DNA of 64,000 nt from Achatina immaculata (taxonomy: Eukaryota; Mollusca; Gastropoda; Stylommatophora; Achatinidae): positions 41,834,221-41,898,220 of the forward strand of contig CM019696.1 of assembly GCA_009760885.1 (NCBI GenBank). The letters are read 5' to 3'. The notes beneath the pieces are model-generated. The model ran no database searches, was not told the origin of the DNA, and saw nothing but the letters and a program-made list of their open reading frames with translations. Made by a program: the position numbers and the translations under genes. This document shows, piece after piece, positions 24,865 to 35,162 of the stretch. Within the stretch, counting starts at the first letter, position 1. Every line of letters starts with the position of its first letter.

Positions 24865-25471
24865 ATCCTGTGGGAACAACAGTGTTAAGAACACACTTAT
24901 TTTAACATAATCTTTGTGAGACAAGAAACATATATATCTCTGACCTACTTCTGTAGCCCGGAAACCTGTAGCAATCAACACTAATTGTTATTTTTGTAAA
25001 ATGTAATGTCAGGTTTGTGGATGGATGGGGACATGGAGATCACTGGCGGGGATGAGGAAAATCTGGTATGAAACAATGCATCCAGGACGTGACAAGCCTA
25101 TGGGTCTTTACACCAGTGGCTATCAGAATGATGTAAACAAAACAGCCAGCAGACTACAGGTGGAAGGGGATGGATATCGTTGAGGCTCTCATCACTCAGC
25201 CCAGAGTAGAAGTGTCTCTGTGGAACTGTCTCAAAGCCGTCTGGCCAGCCAGTGTTGCACGCTGGATCTGACATGAAGAAGGGGCTTAAGTACAGCCACC
25301 AGAGGCCGGAAAACTAAGTTTTGGCCAGGCCAGCCTACACCACTGTCTTCATGGCAGTCCAAGCAAGACCACAGTCTGCCCTAGCAAGGAAAGGTGTTGA
25401 AGTCAGAGGTATCCATCTCAAAAATCAGGGTACCACGCATCATCGCCATTGTGCGTACAAAGAAGAAGAAG
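24865..25471 (+). mobile_element. Non-autonomous element made of the 5' leader and 3' tail of the I-type LINE
   Basis: Bases 24865-25447 match the leader of the full LINE at 37275-37862 (both contain GACATGGAGATC, CAGGACGTGACAAGCCTATG and GTACAGCCACCAGAGGC). After CGCATCATCGCC it jumps to GTGCGTACAAAGAAGAAGAA, which matches the LINE 3' end at 41726-41745. All coding sequence is absent. The right arm of the inverted repeat holds the empty site (TTAGAAAGCAGAGTTCAGAACC, reverse strand), so the ends and a TSD near GAAAACAG can be read directly. It would need proteins from an intact LINE to move. Confidence 0.85.
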
Positions 25472-26717
25472 AAAAACAGGATTCAGAACCATCCTAGTAT
25501 CACAAGTAGAATATCTTGAAGTTGAGAACACTGCCGAAATGCTGTATGTAGAGTATGATAGAGTTTGATATTGTGAACAAATGATTAAGTGATTCAATCC
25601 AAGTGATGTTGTTGACAATACATCTTGAACTTATTAGTCAGAATTAAGTAATGCAGTGAACATTTCATCGAACTTGCTTTGACCTAGTGAATGTGGTAAT
25701 GCGTGTGAGACCTTGACGTGATATGATCAAACGGAAAACTCAATCATCTTCAACCTTCATCAATAATATGATAGTTTACACCTATACAGTGTTATAATGG
25801 TGCCCTTGTTTTTAGTCAGAATATTAACCGTAAAAAATACATGGTAGTTACATTCTCTCACATCATATTTCTCTCACATTAATTCATTTTTCTTCTTTTG
25901 ATGATACATATTCCGTATCAAAGTGACTTAACATACACACTCAAGTAAAAGAAAAAACATACATTTTTTTTCAAATGATAAAAAAATAATGTCATAACAT
26001 TTGAGGCCCAACCTCAGCACAAAACACCTCTCAACAAAATTTATTTGTGTCTTTTCTGATGGATTTACCTTAGCTAACCTTCTGTAGCTCATATTCAGTG
26101 GAGTATAACATATATATTTCATAACACACACTCTATGTGAAAAATGTGATGTACTGCCTCCTTGAAAACCATAATACTACCATCATACTCTCAACGAATT
26201 TCTTCCACTGAGTGACATTATCTCTCCACCAAGTCTTCAATTATCCATGAAAATTCTGGAGTCTCCATCTCTCTATGCCACTCTTTGCTAGTGCTGAGGA
26301 TGCCCTCATATTGTTACTCCCAATATAACCTTGTCGGTTACACTAAACAATATGGCAAAACCCAAGTATTCCACTCTAATATATCCATTATACGCAAAAG
26401 TTTGTCTCAATATCTCAAAAACTGGAAACATGTAATTCATCATCATCATCATCATCATCATCAACAACAACAACATAATTATATCTAGCTAATACCTGGT
26501 ATAACACTGACACTCAAAGTTTTAGGGCAATAAAATAGTAGTAATACAAAAAAAAAATTACATCATCAATGCCAACTCCTCCTGGGTATATATCAGGAAC
26601 ATCAACAATTTATGTCATCTTAACCTTAGGTGAATCTGTAACACATTATGCAGTTTAATAATCTTGAACATGTATACTCAGAATACTGGAACCTTAAAGT
26701 AACCTCATTAATATCTC

Positions 26718-27470
26718 ATCATTAGCGCCTTCTATTTCGTCTCATTCCTCTACCTCTGTAACTATTATCTCTGTTTCCTTTAGCGTGATTATGTCCTTTC
26801 TGATCACAGACTCTTTCATCATTAACAACTATCTTAACCTGACATGAAATATGGTTTGATTTTCCACGCTGATAAACAAATGTCCTTCCGCATCCTAACC
26901 AAAACCTTCTAGTGGCAAACATTTGTCAATTTCGGTCATATTTGGATTTGCAAGGATGGTCTCCCGAGTGATCGGGGGTCTACTGATACCAGCAATAATC
27001 TTTGATGTTTCATTTGTTGCTTAACTTGAGTTTCATAGCGATTAGGCGTTTTATTTGACCTAATCTTCACAAGTTCTGCGTCTACATCAAATCCACACTT
27101 TATTAATGCTACCCTCATCTCTGCTGCTGTTGTAGTCCATCCTAGTGTTTCTTTACCATTATCTTTTTCCTGCCCTTTATTTGACGTTATTTGAACGCTG
27201 CCTATTAGTTTGTTTTCATTTGAAACTGTATTTCCTCTCTCATCATATTTTGCTTTTTTAATATATTTTTGCTATATTTATTCTATAAAATCAAAATTGT
27301 ATGTGAGATCTGCCTTACGGTGAATGTTATTAATCTGCACAAACATCTCTGATGTAGACTGAGGAGGTGTATTGGAATTCCACAGTTTCTCCATTGTTCT
27401 ATCTATTTCTTCATTGTCAAGAACAATAAATCCTTTTGAAGTTGTCTTTCTGATTTTCTCTACTTTATCT
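26718..27470 (-). pseudogene. Decayed open frame in the spacer of the inverted-repeat element, function unknown
   Basis: From 27469 leftward one minus-strand frame reads about 145 codons with only two adjacent stops (near 27280), including DNEEIDRTMEKLWNSNTPPQ and RVALIKCGFDVDAELVKIRS. After a break near 26935, another frame ends in a strongly basic tail (NSYRGRGMRRNRRR-stop at 26722), preceded by Cys/His residues. A basic, glycine-arginine tail would suit a nucleic-acid-binding (Gag-like) protein, but I recognise no family and this is inference. It reads in the same direction as the right arm's putative TATA box. The 25804-26717 part of the spacer shows no coding signal. Confidence 0.5.
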
Positions 27471-27473
27471 AGT

Positions 27474-27690
27474 AAAGTAAAGTAAAGATAACCCTGTCAT
27501 GCCTTAGAGGCACATAGGGATATGGTGTTAGTGCCCATATTTTCCTTGACCGGTCAGCACACTAGAGGGTGATATGGTCAGTATCATGCCTGGCTGCCTT
27601 TTACTTCCCCAACTCCAGAAAAAGTCGGGTACCCATTTCTACAGCTGGGTGACTGGGGCGCCGTCGGCCGGATTCGAAAACTGGCACTTT
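27474..27690 (-). mobile_element. SINE-like element with a tRNA-type B box, truncated
   Basis: A GC-richer block begins AAAGTAAAGATAACCCTGTC and contains CTTAGAGGCACATAGGGATA. The first 70 bp recur at 54276-54347, so it is a dispersed repeat. On the minus strand TTTTCGAATCCGG resembles a pol III B box (GGTTCGAATCC), as in tRNA-derived SINEs. An A box is not visible because the head is cut. It lies inside the spacer of the inverted-repeat element. Confidence 0.6.
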
Positions 27691-29258
27691 ATTGGGTTTT
27701 GTCTTTATGTGTTTATTATTGTGTTGCTCACTTGTATTTAGGTTCCTTACTGCCTGATTATAACAATGTATAGGTGTGAACTATCATATTATTGATGAAG
27801 GTTGAAGATGATTAAGTTTTTCTTTTTGACCATAACACATCGAGGTCTCACACACATTACCACATTCACTAGATCAGAGCAAGTCTGATAAATGTTCACT
27901 GCATTACTTAATTCTGACTAATAAGTTCAAGATGTATTGTCGACAACATCACTTAGATTGAATCACTTAATCATTTGTTCATAATATCAAACTCTATCAT
28001 ATTCTACATACAGCATTTCGGCAATGTTCTCAACTTCAAGATATTCTACATGTGATACTAGGATGGTTCTGAACTCTGCTTTCTAATAGATCTGCAACAC
28101 GTAGTCTGTTAATTTCTTGTCTAAAATCTCTTCACTCAAAGTTTCAAAGTAACAAATCTTCTTAATCACTTGAATCACTTGAAACATATCTTCAGTCTAA
28201 CACTACTTCTGATTCTATATTGTTTTCTTTCTTGTTCTTCTGTGTTTCTGTCCTCTCAGCTCTATCGTTCTTCTGTTGTTTTTCTGATCTGTGTTCTCCT
28301 ACTTCAGTTCTTATCTGATTCTCCTCTTGTCTGTCTGATCCTCTCTGACAGTCTTCCTCTGCCATCTCAATCAGCCTTTACTTACTGACCATCTTTGGTG
28401 GAACAATTCCCCACTCGATTGTCCCTCTCTGCCTGCTGTTCCTCTCTGATCATCCTCTTCCGTCTGCTGTTCTTCTCTGTTTTTCTGGACCAGCCTCTCT
28501 TCAATAACCGTCCTTGTTCCTCCATGTTCTGGTTCACCCCTCCCCCCCCCCCCACTCCCGTCTCCTCTCTCTCCTGTACTTCTGTACTTCTTCGTCCTAC
28601 GTCTGGGCCTGTCTTTATTCACTGACCATCCTCGTTCCTCCATCTTCAGGGTTCCGTCCTCTCCAACTGCCCCATGACATATATGTCGTAAGTCAAATGT
28701 CCAATAGCCCAGGCCTCTAAATATTTAATTGGTCAGCTGGCCGAGTTGTTCACTCCTCTGTTTATAAACCGTGTGAAATAGCGTCCTAAGATTAGCAAGC
28801 TCATACGTGTCATACGTGTCAACTCCGTCTGTACAAGTGTCATTTACCTAAGTCATTTTCTTGCTCTTTCATGTCGGAGGTTTTATTGTGTCCTCACTTT
28901 TCATTGTCTGTCTATTCGTCTATTCTATTCCGTTTATACGTGTCAGCGTCCAGTCATATAGTGTCAAGGAAGTTTATTTTTTCTACCTTGCTCTGATTTT
29001 CCTATTTACCTTTTCTATTGCTATTAGATATTTCTATTATGCCTACAATATTTTCATAATCATATTCATTAATAATAATAATAAAAACAACTATAATCAT
29101 TACTTACAAGGCCATGTTTTATACCCCCCCCCCCCCCAATGTTTTAGTCATATTGCTAACATTATGACCATACGATTCTCATGTCTGGCAGTAGAGTTGA
29201 CAGATTTACCTACTTTCTGCTGCCACAGATTACAACATTAAGGAGACAGACAACTCAC

Positions 29259-29372
29259 TTGTCAAGATGATGACACACCATCAACATGTCCAGATGTTCA
29301 TCCAGTGTGTTAACGGTGTATGGGCGGGTAGGATTGGTTGATGACGGTAATACATGCTCAATGCCACATATC
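29259..29372 (-). CDS. URE: Urease exon 4 (mobile flap, MVCHHL)
   Basis: The exon is 114 bp: one base completing Lys, 37 codons, then two bases (AA). Its acceptor is TCTAACAG and its donor is GTGAGT. It encodes [17 protein letters not shown], a linker, then [15 protein letters not shown]. The Cys and first His of MVCHHL are the flap residues (C319, H320 in Klebsiella) that close over the active site; the His is the proposed general acid. The start matches the plant form KVCG, supporting the phase-2 join with exon 3. The exon lies only about 140 bp from the end of the large inverted-repeat element. Confidence 0.95.
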
Positions 29373-29402
29373 CTGTTAGAAAATCATAGACCAGTGGGAC
29401 AT

Positions 29403-29409
29403 ATATATA

Positions 29410-29462
<53 letters not shown>
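29403..29462. repeat. (TA)n / (TG)n microsatellite
   Basis: TATATATATG-TGTGTGTG followed by about 20 TA units, just upstream (in gene sense) of urease exon 4. A C run (29124-29137) lies on the other side of that exon. Confidence 0.95.
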
Positions 29463-29463
<1 letters not shown>

Positions 29464-30055
29464 TTAATAATTTCAAACGCCTAAATAACATGTTCAGTAA
29501 TAATGCCAAACATGAAAATGTCTGTTTATTATAGAAAACAGTTAATAAAATCATAAAAATGTCTCATATACTGTTTCAAAAAAAAAAAAAAAGAAAAAAC
29601 TACATGGAATAAGGAGTTCATATGTATATGCTAGATAGAAACATGAATGTTGTGGCCTTACATTAGTTGATTTTTTTTTGTTTTTGGTACAGATAGTGCT
29701 GCAATTGCCAGTATGAAAACAGTATTTGTGAAGGAGAAAGTCCAGTGTATCTGTGGTATCATGAAACAAACTCAGCAGCTACAGTTCAATGAAAGTTCAG
29801 AAATGAGTAGGGACAATATCTAATAGAAGTTACAGGCATGGAGGAATAGTAATGATAATCTGTTCATTTCACCAGTTTCTGATATGACAGTTTGAAGGTA
29901 AGAATCATTCAATTAATATTGTGAATCAGATGTACTTTTAATAGCAAAGCATTACAAATTATAACCAAATTAAAATATTGAGATATGGACTTGAATGAGT
30001 GCATACATCATGAGAAAATCACACACAAAGACAGAAGCATTCGGCAACAGAACAA
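29463..30055. other. Intron sequence, no gene seen
   Basis: AT-rich DNA with an A run near 29578-29592. No coding signal recognised. Confidence 0.55.
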
Positions 30056-30057
30056 TA

Positions 30058-30812
30058 CAAGGGTCATACTGAAAGTCGTGAGCAAAATGTTTTTTAAAAA
30101 TCAGAATTTATAGATAGAGAAAATATAAATCCATCACCTTATTATGCATCCTTTTCTTCACTTTTCAACATAATCTCAATTACTCTGCACACATTTTTCC
30201 CATCACTCTGTAAGTTTAAAAACACCCACCTGATGGAATTCCGTTCCAGCTGACTGACGGCACAGACGCACTGCTTTCTGGACATTCTTTCCTGTGGGAC
30301 CCAGCTGGCACAACTTTTCTATAGACTAGGGTTTCAATCATTTCTTGTACTGCATTGTGTCCTATTTTAAGATTTACAGCGGTTTCAGAAACTGTGATAT
30401 GTCTGTCTTTGTTTATGATGTTGTTAACCCTTTCAATGTTGCGTTCAGTGGAGGCAGTTCAAGGGCTATCGCTGCGAGGCATATATTGGATGCCCGTATT
30501 TTCATCTTTGAAATGTTTCACCCACCTCCTAACACTGCTAGCACCCATACACACAACCCCATAAGCAAGTTGAAGTCTTTGGTGAATTTCAGCAGAGGGG
30601 ATTTCCTCTTTAATGAGGAACTCAATAACAGCACGTTGACGAAACAAAACTTCAGCACCCGCCATTTTGTTTATGCTCCACGTAGTCACGTGACACATGA
30701 TGGTGACATTATGTGACCTCTACATGAAGTGCAAAGGATGCAGATTAAGGTCATACATTTATATTTTCTCTATCTATAAATTCTTTGCTCAAGACTTTCA
30801 GTATGATCCTCG
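30058..30812 (-). mobile_element. Mariner element, internally deleted, with long inverted ends and TA target duplication
   Basis: The left end CAAGGGTCATACTGAAAGTC and right end GACTTTCAGTATGATCCTCG are inverted copies, and the AATTTATAGATAGAGAAAAT next to each is inverted too, giving imperfect terminal repeats of roughly 70 bp. TA flanks both sides (30056-30057, 30813-30814). On the minus strand the transposase start (MAGAEVLFRQRAVIEFLIKE, SSVRRWVKHFKDENTGI) is present, then sequence resembling the far C-terminus (GTEFHQVGVFKLTE, WEKCV, DYVEK) at about 30150-30260. The middle with the catalytic aspartates is gone, so it can only move with outside help. Confidence 0.85.
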
Positions 30813-30814
30813 TA

Positions 30815-31365
30815 ATTAGTCTATAAGTGTATAAAACTAAGTGTATTACATTAAGCCACTGAAGTAAAGCTGTGACAACTGTTTGCTTGGTAATTAATAT
30901 GGCTGTTTCTAACTTTTTCTTAAATAGTTTTAACATGAAGTATTTGGCAGCACATTATGAGGCAAATGTAATAATTTATTGTTGTGAGTCTGACATGGGA
31001 GCTTACAATTTTACTTTTTTAGATGTGAATCATAAATATTCTTCATCAAATTTCATTCTTCTGGAAAAATTAAGTGCTTTAATACATAAGCTTCCAGCAT
31101 TACATAGAAACAATTCCAAACAGTTTGCTTAGGTACTCAAAGACAAAGGCTGGATTTTAATGTTTAGATTTTATTAGAAAGAGAAAGTCTTTTCAGTGTG
31201 GTCTAGCTAAATAAGGTGCAATAAAAACACCTATGACCATTAAAACATATTATTAGCTGAAAGCATAAATTGTGGACTATGATGTTATTATGACATTTTT
31301 AAATGGATGAAGAACTATGAAGTACTTGGAGTACATTTTAAGATAAATGTCATTTCTTCACATTT
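30815..31365. other. Intron sequence, no gene seen
   Basis: AT-rich, no recognised gene or repeat. Confidence 0.55.
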
Positions 31366-31369
31366 AATA

Positions 31370-31422
31370 TTTACATATATTACTGTCCACAACATATTGT
31401 TGTGAACAGTAATATATGTAAA
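31370..31422. repeat. Near-perfect palindrome, 25-bp arms, 3-bp loop
   Basis: The arms 31370-31394 and 31398-31422 pair with one mismatch. The core TATTACTGTCCACAACA is identical to LINE B sequence near its YADD box, and the LINE B copy starting at 31530 opens with the same sequence. This suggests the palindrome formed from LINE B DNA during insertion. Confidence 0.85.
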
Positions 31423-31529
31423 TTTTAAAAATATATAAAATATAAAAAAATTAAAATATTTAAATAATTTAAATTTTAAAAAATATAAAATATAAAAAAA
31501 TATAAACAAATAAAGTAAAATATATTTCT

Positions 31530-32310
31530 GACACAGTATTACTGTTCACAACACAAAAAGGAATGGAAAAACTAGTTATGTCAGTCCGTAAAAACAGCGA
31601 AGTGCAAAACCTCTATCTTAATGCAAAGAAAACTAAATTGATGACAACTGACAAAACACACAAGGCAGCTGAAATATGTATCAATGAGGAAAAACTGGAA
31701 GAAGTGGAGAGTTTTGAATATCTTGGATCACTACTAACTAATAATGGAGATGCAATGAGGGAAATTAAAAGGAGGACGTCTATCGCTCTTCAGAAAGTAA
31801 ACCAACTAAATAATCTGTGGAGAGGAGCAGACAGAACCTCAAAAATAAGATTTTTAAGGGCATGCATCTTTCACATTCCAACATATGCCTGTGAGACCTG
31901 GACATTTAATAAAACAGCTAAGAAACATATAAATGCCTTTGAATGTAAATGCTACAGAAGAGTTCTTCAAATATCGTGGACACAAAAAAGAACAAATATA
32001 TCTATACTACAAGAGTTTAATATTGAAGAAGGCTGGCTAGTAAAGAGGATTAAAGAGAGAAAACTTAAATATTTTGGACACATTAAACGTCATGATAATC
32101 TAGAGAAGACCGTCTTGGAAGGATACATAATGGGAAAAAGAAAGAGAGGAAGACCAAAGTGAAGATGGCTGCAAGACATCGTTAATGGTTTGCACATGGA
32201 TCCATCAGCAGCAGGCCATCTTGCTCACAACCGAGAGACCTACAGGAGTGCTGTTAGGGAGGCAAAGTTCTGCAAGGGACATGCAAATGAATGAATGAAT
32301 GATATTACTG
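31530..32310 (+). mobile_element. LINE B, 5'-truncated copy, longest intact 3' frame
   Basis: It starts inside the RT at DTVLLFTTQKG. A 199-codon open frame (31563-32162) reads SVRKNSEVQNLYLNAKKTKL, SFEYLGSLLTNNGDAMREIK, CETWTFNKTAKKHINAFECK, ILQEFNIEEGWLVKRIKERK and GKRKRGRPK before a stop. The tail is (ATGA)n near 32290. It shows the uninterrupted version of the site where the Tc1 element sits in the copy at 7217-14690. Confidence 0.9.
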
Positions 32311-32359
32311 TCAGATGGATTTTGTGTTTGAATTTAATATGTTTCACATATTGTTAGAT

Positions 32360-32905
32360 AGCAGCATCGATCTTCAAGAATCTTGAGAACATATGGAATT
32401 CAAAAGTTATAAGCACAAAAACCAAGTTAAGATTATTCAATTCAAATGTAATATCCACTCTCATTTATGCATCCGAAAGCTGGAAAACAACTAAAGAAAT
32501 AGAAAAAAAATTAGACTCTTTTGAAAACAAATGCATAAGGAAAATACTCCGCATCAATCGGAATGAATTCAAGAACAATGCAGAGATAAGACAGATGACT
32601 GAACAACAACCAGTCTCATGGGTGATCAGGCAAAGGAAATGGACATATGTTGGTCACTTGATGAGAAGAAATGATCAGAGAATCTTAAAACAAGCTATCA
32701 AGTGGAACACAACAGGCCAAAGAAAAAGAGGCAGACCGTATGAAACTCTGAAGAGGACATTGTTAAGAAAGGCCAAATTAACAGGCATAAAATCCCTTGA
32801 TGAGGTAGATTGACTCGCCAAAGACAGGAAAAATTTACGAACTACCTTGTGAGCCTTATGTGTTGTTTAACGGCACGAGAAGGATACAAGATATGAGGTA
32901 AGATT
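32360..32905 (+). mobile_element. LINE D, 3' fragment
   Basis: It reads SSIFKNLENIWNSKVI, STLIYASESWKTTKEIEKKL, then MTEQQPVSWVIRQRKWTYVG, RRNDQRILKQAIKWN and KRTLLRKAKLTGIKSLDEVD, ending in the GGATACAAGATA tail. Most of it stays in one frame. A close relative is the piece at 110-535. Confidence 0.85.
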
Positions 32906-33084
32906 GTTAATCTCATTTGCTTTCTTTGTTTTTTTCTTTTTTGCTTTCATTTATTTATTACTGTGAGTCTGATGTGCTACCTTTCAATCCAGTGTGCTTT
33001 TTATGTGAACTGGACAGGCTTTCTTAGCATTTCTTTTGTTTGCTTAGTATTGTGAATCAAATATGTTCTCCATGAAATTTCATT

Positions 33085-33985
33085 CCATCATCATCATCAT
33101 CATCATGTGCTGTGCCGACTGGCGTTGGCTATTATGCTTCTCCAGAGTACCCGATCCTTCATGCAGGCCATCAGTTCAGTTGGTGATCTCCTCTCACGCC
33201 ATCCTGTCAGACTGTCCAGTATCATTTCTCTTGGTCTTCCTCTTGATCTTCTTCCTTCTATTTTTCCTGTTGTTATAATATTTTCAATGCCCCCTCTTCT
33301 CATTGCATGTCCTATGAAAGTACATTGTCGCTCTCTTATCTTTTTGACAAGGTTTTTTTGTCTCTCCAGCTCTTCTCATAACTTCTTCATGAGTTACTTT
33401 TGCTGTCCAGGGGATTCGCAACATTCTTCTAATAAACTACATTTCTGCTGCTTCCAATGATTTTTGTGCAGACTTGCCTATTGTCTATGATTCACTTCCA
33501 TATAATAAGATAGGTTCAGTATAGTATTTTAGGACTCGTTTTCTAACATTCATTGATAAAGATGTGTTAGCTAATATGTTTCTCATTCTCTGAAATGCAG
33601 TCTTTGCTTGGCCTATTCTGTTCCTAATTTCTGTTCTGCATTTCCCATCTGAAGTTATTACTGCTCCAAGGTATTTTAATTTCTGCACCTGCTTTAGAAT
33701 AGTTCCGTTTAATTTAATACCGCATGCTGGTGGATTCTGTTTCTTAGATATAATCATAGTCTCTGTCTTTTTGATGTTCAAAGTAAGGTCTTTCTGTTCA
33801 CTTTCTTTGGCGACTTTATCCAAGAGATTTTGCAGGTCTTGTTGGTTCTCAGCTATCAGTACTGTGTCGTCAGCATACCGAAGGTTGTTAATATTGTATC
33901 CTCCAATTTTTATGCCTGGTTCTGTGATGATTGTTCTTAGAATATTCTCGCTATACAGAGAAAAAATGTCTGAAAAAAAATTAAG
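33085..33985 (-). mobile_element. LINE A, 5'-truncated copy
   Basis: It begins (minus strand) in [15 protein letters not shown], passes [34 protein letters not shown] and [20 protein letters not shown], a break near 33490, and ends in [19 protein letters not shown] with the (TGA)n tail at 33085-33106. The upstream A sequence, including the shared frameshift site, is absent. Confidence 0.9.
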
Positions 33986-34210
33986 TATTTTACTATATAT
34001 AAACTTCCAGTTTTACAGAAAAATAATTTCAAACTGTTTGCTGAAGTACACATATACAAAAGATGTGATTTGAATGTTCAGAGTTTTATTGGACACATAA
34101 CAGCAAAGCAATACAAATGATAATTGCATAAAACAAAACTGAAAATACTGAGACATACATCTGACTGACCATAAATGTCATGAGAGAATCACACACAAAG
34201 ACAGCATTAC

Positions 34211-34530
34211 CTTTTTTTTTTTTTTTAAACAATGAAAACAACAGGCTGTGACCAGGCGGTACTGTAACACCGGGTCCACCCATGACTAGATGTGGACCAT
34301 ACCCCTAGGTCCACCCGTGACTAGATGTGGACCCTGCCCTTGGGGTCCACTTGTGACGAGATGTGGGCGTGGGCCTTGCCCCAACATTCTATGTGTATGG
34401 CAGGCCTCGGACATCTCGTTTAGTTAAAAAAAAAACTACTCTTTTGTCTTAACCAAAAGGCTTGTTGATCAGGGTACCTGTCAAGAGGACACTTTGATCT
34501 CAGCCACTTTGATCTTAGCCAAAAGATAGA
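34211..34530 (-). ncRNA. U2-snRNA-derived SINE-like element with poly(A) tail (pseudogene)
   Basis: On the minus strand the 5' part reads CTTTTGGCTAAGATCAAAG, matching U2 snRNA positions of about 14-31. The 3' part reads CCGGTGTTACAGTACCGCCTGG, close to the U2 stem-loop IV sequence CUGGUAUUGCAGUACCUCCAGG. Between them lies non-U2 sequence, including tandem units of GTGGACCC and GGTCCACATCTAGTCAC. A poly(A) run (34212-34226 as T on plus) follows the 3' end, as in retroposed RNAs. The first 130 bp recur at 8317-8446. The Sm site and branch-recognition region are not evident, so it is not a working U2. Confidence 0.7.
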
Positions 34531-34539
34531 AATACTTGG

Positions 34540-35016
34540 CAGCACATTATAAGATACATGTACATTTTTCTTATTTGGCAAATGAACATTCCTTTGCATT
34601 TATATTGATTCATTATTGTGGTTGGATATAGTGCCTTTGCATTTCATTTGTTTGCTTAGTGTATTGAATCAGATGTGAAAATTGATTCACCAGCTTTGAA
34701 GTATGGGTATTTTCACTAAACAAAAATTGTTTCTAACATTATGGTGTATAATTTATACTTTTCATTTGTTCTTTACTGGCATTTATAGGATTATGGCTCT
34801 TTGCATTTAGTATGTTCATTTAACATTGTCATTTGGATGTGAAAAGTAGTTCATGGATTTTGTGTTTGAATATTCTTATTTGTATTCAAGAGAATAATGG
34901 CGAAATTCAAATATTCATTTCATATTCAAAACAAAATTTTAATATTTCTACATATATCTCATGAGTAGACAAAAAGAAAAAAATAAACTCTACTCTCATC
35001 ATTTTTACAGTATGGC
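34540..35016. other. Intron sequence, no gene seen
   Basis: AT-rich, no recognised feature. Confidence 0.55.
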
Positions 35017-35027
35017 ATTAGTAAGAC

Positions 35028-35151
35028 TAACAGGCATAAAATCCCATGATGAAGTTGAAAGACTCGCTGAAGACAGGAAAAATTGGCGAACTACTTTGCG
35101 AGCCCTATGTGACATTTAATGGCACGGGAAGGATATAAGATATAAGATAAG
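35028..35151 (+). mobile_element. LINE D, very short 3' end with an 11-bp TSD
   Basis: ATTAGTAAGAC flanks it at 35017-35027 and 35152-35162. The 124 bp match the last codons of D and its AAGGATATAAGATATAAGAT tail. It is an extreme 5' truncation. Confidence 0.93.
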
Positions 35152-35162
35152 ATTAGTAAGAC

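Larger units (their letters stand above)
23954..29116. mobile_element. Large inverted-repeat element: two arms of about 1.25-1.35 kb around a 2-kb spacer
   Basis: The left arm (23954-24864 plus 25480-25803) and right arm (27757-29116) are reverse complements over their whole length, apart from point differences and small indels and one 606-bp insertion in the left arm. The outer ends are CATGGCCTTGTAA and TTACAAGGCCATG. Both arms carry TTTATAAA (24295-24302, 28761-28768), a possible TATA box, and two related direct repeats containing GGAGGAACAAGGAYGGTCA. I see no clear TSD. It could be a DNA transposon with long terminal inverted repeats, or two long terminal repeats in opposite orientation. 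It lies between urease exons 4 and 5. Confidence 0.85.

Noticed and set aside
25797..25808. TGGTGCCC as a retroviral-type primer binding site at the inner edge of the left arm
   Set aside because: The right arm's inner edge lacks it and the match is only eight bases.
28371..28643. Arg/Gly-rich 90-codon frame in the right arm of the inverted repeat
   Set aside because: It arises from purine-rich strand bias; the left arm copy does not keep the same frame.
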